Positions 56,989 through 64,000 of a stretch of DNA of 64,000 bases are shown here, in pieces. The notes below the pieces were generated by a model that saw nothing but the letters and a program-made list of their open reading frames with translations, did not search any database and had not been told where the DNA came from. This stretch comes from Vibrio ruber DSM 16370 (lineage in GTDB: Bacteria; Pseudomonadota; Gammaproteobacteria; Enterobacterales; Vibrionaceae). Both the position numbers and the translations under genes were made by a program. The DNA is taken from the NCBI RefSeq assembly GCF_900163965.1, contig NZ_FULE01000031.1:62001-126000 (forward strand), read 5' to 3'. How positions within the stretch are numbered: position 1 is the first letter of the stretch; every line of letters begins with the position of its first letter.

Positions 56989-59652
56989 ATGAACTTGATG
57001 AGATATATTCTATTCAGATTAGTCATAGTTTTTTTGGTTTTCTTTAGTAGTTTTTCTTCTTGGTCTGCCAATTTTACCACATCACAACTCGCCCAGTTTA
57101 AGCAGTTATCACCAGCGCAACAGCAGGCATTGGCTCGGCAATATGGTGTTGACCTGTCAACTTTAATGAGCTCGGGTAAGGCTGAAGACACATCTCAGCC
57201 AGTTCAGACGATCCAGCCGAGAAGTGTTGATAAAAAACAAAAAACAGAGGATGACACTCAAAGAGTTACGACAGAGCGGGGCAATGAATCTGAACAATTA
57301 GTTGATTTTGGTTATGATTTATTCTCAGGCCAGCCTTCAAGTTATACCCCTGTTGATGACTTACCTGTCCCGAATAATTATCTGATTGCCGCTGGTGACG
57401 AAATTAATGTGCAACTGTTCGGTAGCCAGAATAGTAGTTATAGCCTGAGTGTTTCACGGGATGGTTCTATTCAATTTCCCGAATTGGGACCGATTCATGT
57501 GGCTGGTCAGACTTTTAGTGAGTTGAAAGCCAATCTGACTGAACGGATCAAAAAACAAATACTGGGCGTTGATGTTGCTATTTCACTCGGCTCATTACGA
57601 ACCATGCAAGTTTATGTTTCGGGAGATGTTTATCAGCCTGGCGCCTATAACATTCCGAGTTTGGCGACTGTGACTCAGGCGCTGATTGCTGCGGGAGGAT
57701 TCAGTAAAAGTGGTTCGTTACGAAATATCACCGTTCGTCGAGAGAATAAAGTAATAGCCCGGTTGGACCTATATAATTTGCTTTTGGAAGGCAATAATCT
57801 GAATGATATTCGTCTACAGTCGGGGGATACGGTATTTGTTGCCGCCAAAGGGCCTTCCGTCAGTATTCAGGGAGAAATTCGTCGCCCTGCTGTTTATGAA
57901 ATTAAATCGGGAACCACGATCGAGCAGCTTGTGAAGCTTGCCGGAGGGAGTAGAGCCAGCGCTTATTTACCCCAAATTCAGGTTAAGCGCTACCAGAATA
58001 ATGGAATTCATATTCATACACTTGATCTAACTAAAGATAAGTTATTCACCCTGCAAGATGGTGACGATATTACGGTTAATCCAGTTAGTGATGCATTAAA
58101 AAATGCAGTGATTGTCAGAGGTGCAGCGATTCGGCAGGGGGCGTATGCCTATTCTCAGGGAATGAGAGTTTCGGATTTATTCTCCTCAGCGGATGATTTG
58201 GCACCGAATGCGGATCTTGATTATGCGATCATTGTGCGTGAAACGGGATATAAACATAACATCAAAGTCTTACAATTTAGTTTGAATCATGCCATCAATA
58301 TTATGAATTCAGCGGATGATCTTGTATTGCAACCTAATGATCAACTATTTGTTTTTGCTAGCGATATTTCCATGAATGAATGGAAGAGGGAGTCCGTACA
58401 ACGACAGTCGGCAACATCCGGTGATTTATTTACTCATGCTGAAAAACAGGAGACGCTGAAGCACCCTAAAAAGCGGGATGAAGTAACCGGAATTGAGCTG
58501 GTTGATAGTGAAAAGCCTAAGTTAGCTATCCAGGATAACGACAAGAGCCAGCAGGAAATGCAACACAGTGATCCTGCGTCGCGTGCGAGATTATTAGAGC
58601 CCCTGATTACCCGGCTACAATTACAAGCAGTCAATGGCGAGAGAGCGAAAGTCTATGAAATCAGTGGCGCTGTTCGTTATCCGGGCGTATATCCGTTGGT
58701 TCAAGGTGGAAGCCTAAAAGATGCAATTGCTGCAGCTGGTGGACTGCTGGAGTCGGCAGCGAAAGATGAGGCTGAGTTGTCCCGGGTTGTCCCGATGCCC
58801 GGCACGATTACGATTCATCACCAGCAGTTTGATTTACTGAAATCGCTGACCAATCCCAATGATAACTTTTTGCTTGAATCAAAAGATAGGATTGTGATTC
58901 AACGTAAAACGAACTGGAAGACAAACAATATTGTGGAGATTCAGGGAGAAGTGATGCATCCCGGAAGTTACACGATTAGCCAGGGCGAAACAATTCAAGA
59001 TTTAGTGAAGCGTGCAGGGGGACTTTCTCAGTTTGCCTATCCACAGGGTGCTGTCTTTAGCCGCGAGGTTCTCCGTTTACAAGAAGAGCAGCGGATGAAA
59101 ATGGTCACCAATAATCTCCGCCAGGAGATCGCTTCACTGACACTCCGACGTCAAAGTAGTGCTGCAACATATACCTCATCTCCGACAGAAGCGATGAAAG
59201 TTGTCGATGATCTGTTAGATATTCCAGCTGTTGGCCGTTTAGTAATTGACTTGCCTAATATTCTTTTAGGTAACGCCCAAGATGATGTCATGCTTGAAGA
59301 TGGCGACAAGCTTTATATTCCGCCACGAAGAAATACTATTTCGGTTCTTGGTCAGGTACAAATCGCCAGTAATTTCACGTTTAAACCCGGTCTGTCAGTT
59401 GAGAAATACATTAACTTAGCCGGTGGGGAGAAAAAACAGGCGGATACCGACCGTGTTTATGTGATTCGGGCTAATGGTGCAGTAATGTTACCGAATCAAT
59501 CACACTGGTTTGTTCGTTCTGAAAAATCTTTAGAGCCTGGAGATACGATTGTTGTTCCGATTGATACTGATTATCTGGACGGCCTGAGTACGTTTAGCAC
59601 TGCAACACAAATGATGTATCAGATTGGTGTTGCATGGAATGCCATTAAGTAA
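56989..59652 (+). CDS. OtnA/Wza-like multi-SLBB polysaccharide export protein
   Basis: 887 residues from the ATG at 56989 (or 56998). A signal peptide (LFRLVIVFLVFFSSFSSWSA) lacks a lipobox Cys, unlike Wza. It continues with LAQFKQLSPAQQQALARQYGV, the Poly_export domain NYLIAAGDEINVQLFGSQNS near 130-220, and then at least five SLBB-like repeats (for example VYVSGDVYQPGAYNIPSLAT; VSIQGEIRRPAVYEIKSGTT; EIQGEVMHPGSYTISQGETI). Size and order match OtnA of V. cholerae O139. It would form or line the periplasm/outer-membrane export channel. Confidence 0.88.
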   Translation: MNLMRYILFRLVIVFLVFFSSFSSWSANFTTSQLAQFKQLSPAQQQALARQYGVDLSTLMSSGKAEDTSQPVQTIQPRSVDKKQKTEDDTQRVTTERGNESEQLVDFGYDLFSGQPSSYTPVDDLPVPNNYLIAAGDEINVQLFGSQNSSYSLSVSRDGSIQFPELGPIHVAGQTFSELKANLTERIKKQILGVDVAISLGSLRTMQVYVSGDVYQPGAYNIPSLATVTQALIAAGGFSKSGSLRNITVRRENKVIARLDLYNLLLEGNNLNDIRLQSGDTVFVAAKGPSVSIQGEIRRPAVYEIKSGTTIEQLVKLAGGSRASAYLPQIQVKRYQNNGIHIHTLDLTKDKLFTLQDGDDITVNPVSDALKNAVIVRGAAIRQGAYAYSQGMRVSDLFSSADDLAPNADLDYAIIVRETGYKHNIKVLQFSLNHAINIMNSADDLVLQPNDQLFVFASDISMNEWKRESVQRQSATSGDLFTHAEKQETLKHPKKRDEVTGIELVDSEKPKLAIQDNDKSQQEMQHSDPASRARLLEPLITRLQLQAVNGERAKVYEISGAVRYPGVYPLVQGGSLKDAIAAAGGLLESAAKDEAELSRVVPMPGTITIHHQQFDLLKSLTNPNDNFLLESKDRIVIQRKTNWKTNNIVEIQGEVMHPGSYTISQGETIQDLVKRAGGLSQFAYPQGAVFSREVLRLQEEQRMKMVTNNLRQEIASLTLRRQSSAATYTSSPTEAMKVVDDLLDIPAVGRLVIDLPNILLGNAQDDVMLEDGDKLYIPPRRNTISVLGQVQIASNFTFKPGLSVEKYINLAGGEKKQADTDRVYVIRANGAVMLPNQSHWFVRSEKSLEPGDTIVVPIDTDYLDGLSTFSTATQMMYQIGVAWNAIK

Positions 59653-59730
59653 TTGATTTTTCTGGTAATAAATATGAATTTTGAGTCAAAGGAAAAAGAC
59701 ATTTGATAATCATAAGGGCAATGAAGATTT

Positions 59731-60762
59731 ATGACCGAACATAATAAAAGTCAACAAACTATAGATGTGCCAGAGCAAACTATAGATGTGCCAGAGGAAG
59801 TTAGGTCTGCGAGAGCACATTATAAAAAAATAGATGACGAAGAGATCGATTTGAGCGTTTTGTTTGCTGTGTTGTGGCATGCCAAATGGTTCATTATTGC
59901 CTGTACCTTATTTTTCGCAATCGTTGGAGGCATTTACGCTTTCCTGAAGCCGGATATTTATCGAGCTGATGTTCTGCTCACGCCAACGACAGCTGATACA
60001 CAGTCTCAGCTCGAGTCTGTTGCGAGTCGATTGGGAGGTTTGGCATCGCTAGCCGGTATTAATGTTAGTAATGGTTATTCAGGAGTACAAAAAGCGTTGT
60101 ATGCTATACAGGTGCTTCAATCTCGAAAATTTATCGGAAACTTTATTCTGAAACATGATTTATTAGTTCCTTTAATGGCTGCAGAAGGATGGGATAAAGA
60201 AAATGAAGAGCTAATATATAACTCCGATATATACGATGTAGATAGTAGTCAATGGGTGAGTAAAGAAGGAAGACTCATCAAGCCGAAATTACTTGTCGCC
60301 ATCCATTATTTTAAGCGAGAAATATTACAGATTGATATTGATACTGAGGCGAAAATGATCACAATTAGTGTTGATTTTTATTCTCCGTATATATCTCAGA
60401 AGTGGGTAAATTGGTTAGTAGAAGATTTGAATCATGAGATTCGCCTTCAGGATATGACCGATGCTCAGAATAGTATCAATTACTTAAATCAGCAGGTTCT
60501 TCAGACAAGTTTGGCTGATACTCGTTCAATGTTATATCAGCTGATTGAGCAACAAACAAAGAAATTAATGTTAACCAAAGTCCACCAAGAATATGTTCTT
60601 AAAACTGTAGATCCGGCAGTAGTTGCTACTGGTCCAGTTAAACCAAGACGATTACTAATTATAGCAATTGCATGTGTACTGGGTGGATTTATTGCCGTAT
60701 TAATTGTTTTCGTTAGACAGTTAATTATTAACAATAAAATAAATGAGAATTCACAGCAGTAA
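59731..60762 (+). CDS. wzz: Wzz/OtnB-like chain length determinant
   Basis: 343 residues: two transmembrane helices (about 52-74 and 307-331) flanking a periplasmic coiled-coil domain, with the Wzz-type PDIYRADVLLTPTTADTQSQ and the PVKPRRLLIIAIACVLGG end. No Wzc-type tyrosine kinase domain is attached and no wzc/wzb gene follows in the window. The N-terminus contains a 7-residue duplication (QTIDVPE twice) from a 21-bp tandem repeat. Confidence 0.9.
   Translation: MTEHNKSQQTIDVPEQTIDVPEEVRSARAHYKKIDDEEIDLSVLFAVLWHAKWFIIACTLFFAIVGGIYAFLKPDIYRADVLLTPTTADTQSQLESVASRLGGLASLAGINVSNGYSGVQKALYAIQVLQSRKFIGNFILKHDLLVPLMAAEGWDKENEELIYNSDIYDVDSSQWVSKEGRLIKPKLLVAIHYFKREILQIDIDTEAKMITISVDFYSPYISQKWVNWLVEDLNHEIRLQDMTDAQNSINYLNQQVLQTSLADTRSMLYQLIEQQTKKLMLTKVHQEYVLKTVDPAVVATGPVKPRRLLIIAIACVLGGFIAVLIVFVRQLIINNKINENSQQ
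59755..59796 (+). repeat. 21-bp tandem repeat in wzz
   Basis: Two exact copies of the 21-bp unit starting CAAACTATAGATGTGCCAG lie head to tail, in frame, in the cytoplasmic N-terminal tail. Confidence 0.92.
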
Positions 60763-60840
60763 TATGGGTTATACCACGGTTAGTTAATATGATTATGTAA
60801 GATATTTGTTTTTCAGAATGATATATTATTGGAGTGATTT

Positions 60841-61614
60841 ATGAAGGCTGTGATTTTAGCCGGTGGATTAGGTACTCGGCTAAGTGAAGAAACAGTAATC
60901 AAACCGAAACCAATGGTTGAAATTGGTGGTAAACCTATTCTTTGGCATATCATGAAAATATATTCTTTTTATGGTGTAAATGAATTTATTATTTGCTGCG
61001 GTTATAAAGGATATGTGATTAAAGAATATTTTGCGAATTACTTTATGCATATGTCGGATATCACATTCGATATGGCAAAAAATCATATGCATGTCCATCA
61101 TAAACGGGCTGATCCTTGGAAAGTTACATTAGTGGACACCGGTGAGGAGTCGATGACTGGAGGAAGATTAAAACGTGTCCAAGAGTATATTAAGGACGAG
61201 TCTGAATTTTTCTTTACCTATGGTGATGGTGTTGCCGATGTCAATATTGCCAAGACATTAGATTTTCATCGTTCTCACGGTAAGCTTGCGACACTGACAG
61301 CCACTTATCCTCCTGGTCGTTTTGGTGTTCTCACAATAGAGCAAAATGCAGTACGTTCTTTTCAGGAAAAACCGAAAGGGGACGGGGCCATGATTAATGG
61401 CGGTTTTTTTGTCCTCTCCCCTAAAGTCATTGACTTGATTGATGACGATCAGACCACTTGGGAACAAAACCCATTGAATCAGCTGGCTGCGGATGGGGAA
61501 TTAATGGCCTATCGCCATGACGGTTTCTGGCAACCTATGGATACGCTGCGTGACAAAATGAAACTTGAGGAATTATGGGAGACTCGCCAAGCTCCATGGA
61601 AGCTGTGGGAGTAG
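60841..61614 (+). CDS. ddhA: Glucose-1-phosphate cytidylyltransferase
   Basis: 257 residues: [50 protein letters not shown] and [13 protein letters not shown], the RfbF/DdhA signature. It makes CDP-glucose, the entry to CDP-3,6-dideoxyhexoses. GGAGTGATTT precedes the ATG. It is the first gene of a ddhABC series. Confidence 0.94.
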   Translation: MKAVILAGGLGTRLSEETVIKPKPMVEIGGKPILWHIMKIYSFYGVNEFIICCGYKGYVIKEYFANYFMHMSDITFDMAKNHMHVHHKRADPWKVTLVDTGEESMTGGRLKRVQEYIKDESEFFFTYGDGVADVNIAKTLDFHRSHGKLATLTATYPPGRFGVLTIEQNAVRSFQEKPKGDGAMINGGFFVLSPKVIDLIDDDQTTWEQNPLNQLAADGELMAYRHDGFWQPMDTLRDKMKLEELWETRQAPWKLWE

Positions 61615-61618
61615 TGAT

Positions 61619-62698
61619 ATGGCAAATCCATTATTCTGGAAAGGAAAGAAAGTATTTATAACGGGTCATACCGGTTTCAAAGGGAGCTGGTTGACATCAT
61701 GGCTGGCTTTGATGGGAGCGCAAATCAAAGGCTTTTCTCTTGAAGCACCGACGACACCCAGTCTATTCCATGTTGCAAAGCTTGACGCGTTGTGTTCAGA
61801 ACACCAGATTGGTGATATCCGTAATTACCAGCAACTCTGTCAGGCCATCAAAACCTTTCGTCCTGATATTGTGATTCATATGGCTGCTCAGCCGTTGGTA
61901 CGATATTCCTATGAAAATCCCATTGAAACATATCAAAGTAATGTGATGGGGACGGTTCATCTACTGGATGCGATTCGACAAATTGATTCTGTCCGTGCGG
62001 TTGTATGTGTAACTAGTGATAAATGTTATGAGAACCGTGAATGGGTGTGGGGGTATCGTGAAGTTGACCCCATGGGCGGATATGACCCATATTCTAATAG
62101 TAAGGGATGCTCCGAGTTAGTTATCAACGCATACCGTAATTCTTATTTTAATCCTGATAATTATGCCAGACATGGTGTTGCAATTGCCTCAGCCAGAGCT
62201 GGTAATGTCATCGGTGGCGGAGACTGGGCATCAGATCGGTTAATCCCTGATGTGTTAAAGGCATTTGAACAACAACAAGAAGTTGAGATTCGTAACCCAA
62301 ATGCGATCCGGCCTTGGCAGCATGTCCTTGAACCTTTATCCGGATATTTGGTATTAGCGAAAAAATTATATGAGCAAGGAGCTGACTATAGCGGCGGCTG
62401 GAATTTTGGCCCTTATAGTGCCGATGTCCGTACCGTTCAATATATTGTTGATAAACTCGCTCAGTTCTGGGGGAATGGCGCATCATGGAGAGTTACAAAA
62501 GGCGAGCATCCTCATGAAGCTCATTACTTAAAATTAGATTGTTCTAAAGCAGCTCAACTGCTTGATTGGCATCCCCGTTGGAATTTATCAAAAAGTTTAA
62601 AAGGTATTGTGAATTGGCACCATGCATGGCTAGGTGGTGAAAATATGCAAGATTATGGTTTGAATGAAATTAAAAATTATATCGAGAGCAGAGATTAA
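61619..62698 (+). CDS. ddhB: CDP-glucose 4,6-dehydratase
   Basis: 359 residues from the ATG at 61619, 4 nt after the ddhA stop; an upstream reading overlapping ddhA is not supported. [45 protein letters not shown] and catalytic [12 protein letters not shown] identify RfbG/DdhB. It yields CDP-4-keto-6-deoxyglucose. Confidence 0.95.
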   Translation: MANPLFWKGKKVFITGHTGFKGSWLTSWLALMGAQIKGFSLEAPTTPSLFHVAKLDALCSEHQIGDIRNYQQLCQAIKTFRPDIVIHMAAQPLVRYSYENPIETYQSNVMGTVHLLDAIRQIDSVRAVVCVTSDKCYENREWVWGYREVDPMGGYDPYSNSKGCSELVINAYRNSYFNPDNYARHGVAIASARAGNVIGGGDWASDRLIPDVLKAFEQQQEVEIRNPNAIRPWQHVLEPLSGYLVLAKKLYEQGADYSGGWNFGPYSADVRTVQYIVDKLAQFWGNGASWRVTKGEHPHEAHYLKLDCSKAAQLLDWHPRWNLSKSLKGIVNWHHAWLGGENMQDYGLNEIKNYIESRD

Positions 62699-62700
62699 GC

Positions 62701-64000
62701 ATGACTGAGCAAGAACTACGAACTCAAATCGCAGAATTAGTGAGCCAATATGCTGAACAAAAATATCAACATAAGGCTTTTAATCCGGGTGCAGATGTTA
62801 TCCCACCTTCTGGTAAAGTTCTTGGTAAAGAAGAGCTTCAATATATGGTTGAAGCATCCTTAGATGGCTGGTTGACAACGGGGCGGTTTAATCGAGCTTT
62901 TGAGAAAAAATTAGGCGAATCCTTTGGTGGGGGGCATGTATTGACAACGACGTCAGGCTCTTCTGCGAATTTATTGGCAATGACAGCCCTGACATCACCA
63001 AAGCTAAAGGATCGTGCTCTCAAACCAGGGGATGAAGTGATTACTGTGGCTGCAGGATTCCCAACAACTGTAAATCCCATTATTCAGAATGGATTAATTC
63101 CTGTCTTTGTTGACGTAGATATACCAACTTATAATGTGGATGCGCGGTTAATTGAAGCTGCTGTGACAGAAAAAACTAAAGCAATTATGATTGCTCACAC
63201 CTTAGGGAATCCATTTAATCTAGCCGAAATTAAGCAAATTACTGACAAGTATAATTTGTGGCTTGTCGAAGATTGTTGTGATGCATTGGGAACCCTTTAT
63301 GATGGTAAGCATGTCGGCACTTTTGGTGATATAGCAACGGTCAGTTTTTACCCAGCTCATCATATTACTATGGGAGAAGGTGGAGCAATTTTCACTCAGT
63401 CAGGTAAGTTGAGACGAATAATCGAATCATTTAGAGATTGGGGCAGAGATTGTTACTGTGATCCTGGATGCGATAATACATGTGGACAACGCTTTTGCCA
63501 GCAATTGGGGGCACTACCCTACGGTTATGATCATAAGTACACATATTCGCACTTAGGTTACAATCTTAAAATTACAGATATGCAAGCTGCTTGTGGATTA
63601 GCCCAACTTGATAAACTGCCGGAATTTGTTCGAAAACGAAAAGAAAATTTTATTTATTTAAAGGAAAAATTACAGAGTTGTGCTGATTTTATTGAATTGC
63701 CAGAGTCCACCAATAATTCAGAGCCATCTTGGTTTGGATTCCCAATTACATTGAAAGAAAGCTCGAAGGTAAGTCGTGTTGAATTGATCCAATTCTTAGA
63801 TGAAGCGAAGATTGGTACGCGACTATTATTTGCTGGAAACTTAACTCGGCAGCCTTATTTTTCTAATGTCAAATACCGAGTTGTTGGAGAACTAACCAAC
63901 ACTGACCGAATTATGAATCAAACATTCTGGATTGGTTTGTATCCTGGACTAGATATAATTCATTTTGACTATATTGTGCATAAATTTGAAGAGTTTTTCG
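62701..64000 (+). CDS. ddhC: CDP-4-keto-6-deoxyglucose 3-dehydrase (E1), partial at window edge
   Basis: About 433 N-terminal residues are visible and the frame stays open to base 64000. E1 features: [40 protein letters not shown], the His that replaces the PLP-binding Lys in [14 protein letters not shown], and the cysteine cluster [16 protein letters not shown] for the [2Fe-2S] centre. With a reductase (E3, ddhD) it removes the C3 hydroxyl. The E3 and final reductase/epimerase, expected next, would decide the dideoxyhexose made. Confidence 0.94.
   Translation, partial: MTEQELRTQIAELVSQYAEQKYQHKAFNPGADVIPPSGKVLGKEELQYMVEASLDGWLTTGRFNRAFEKKLGESFGGGHVLTTTSGSSANLLAMTALTSPKLKDRALKPGDEVITVAAGFPTTVNPIIQNGLIPVFVDVDIPTYNVDARLIEAAVTEKTKAIMIAHTLGNPFNLAEIKQITDKYNLWLVEDCCDALGTLYDGKHVGTFGDIATVSFYPAHHITMGEGGAIFTQSGKLRRIIESFRDWGRDCYCDPGCDNTCGQRFCQQLGALPYGYDHKYTYSHLGYNLKITDMQAACGLAQLDKLPEFVRKRKENFIYLKEKLQSCADFIELPESTNNSEPSWFGFPITLKESSKVSRVELIQFLDEAKIGTRLLFAGNLTRQPYFSNVKYRVVGELTNTDRIMNQTFWIGLYPGLDIIHFDYIVHKFEEFF

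Overview
The window looks like part of the larger chromosome of a Vibrio species. Protein-level resemblance and gene order (rph-pyrE-lpxM/lpxN-lpxL-slmA-coaBC-MCP-radC-rpmB-rpmG-mutM-coaD, LPS-core genes, kdkA, waaA, waaF, hldD, then an O-antigen locus behind a JUMPStart element) match what I know of the Vibrio cholerae LPS region. The species is not determined. No rRNA, tRNA, CRISPR array or intact insertion sequence was seen.

Layout. (1) 1-3464: the edge of a decayed genomic island. It holds the 3' end of a DUF3427 helicase gene, a probably 5'-truncated DUF2357/PD-(D/E)XK nuclease gene and a 5' fragment of a tyrosine integrase, abutting the 3' end of yicC, the known target of SXT/R391-mobilizable genomic islands. 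(2) 3465-15400: housekeeping backbone. (3) 15571-30721: LPS inner/outer core. It contains heptosyltransferase-family proteins, waaE-like, kdkA, and a long minus-strand operon (28412 to 20271) with coupled or overlapping genes including waaF, waaA and an O-antigen ligase, then ugd and hldD. From about 19200 to 26170 the DNA becomes AT-rich, suggesting exchanged core genes. (4) 30878-49535: O-antigen locus opened by a JUMPStart/ops element. It carries rmlBADC, an FdtA/QdtA-like ketoisomerase, FkbH-ACP-GNAT/VOC, a glycosyltransferase-FkbM fusion, an FdtB/QdtB-like aminotransferase, glycosyltransferases, Wzm/Wzt, a WbpM-type dehydratase, a 4-reductase-like SDR and an initiating sugar-phosphate transferase. 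(5) 49603-54742: a DHH-family protein and a yjbEFGH (gfcABCD-like) operon. (6) 55494-64000: a second JUMPStart/ops element followed by wzi, an OtnA-like multi-SLBB export protein, an OtnB/Wzz-like protein and ddhABC for CDP-3,6-dideoxyhexose synthesis. This locus continues beyond the right edge.

How they work together. The first locus would make dTDP-rhamnose and a dTDP-3-amino-3,6-dideoxyhexose. A UDP-QuiNAc/FucNAc-type primer would be built by the dehydratase, reductase and phosphotransferase. The glycan would be exported by Wzm/Wzt and joined to core by the ligase. The second locus would export a separate capsule-like glycan. The most interesting part is a translationally coupled cassette, 34364-37585. 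A FkbH-type glyceryl-ACP synthase-like protein, a dedicated acyl carrier protein and a GNAT/VOC-epimerase fusion sit among aminosugar genes that lack the usual N-acetyltransferase. I infer an ACP-borne hydroxyacyl decoration of the aminosugar.
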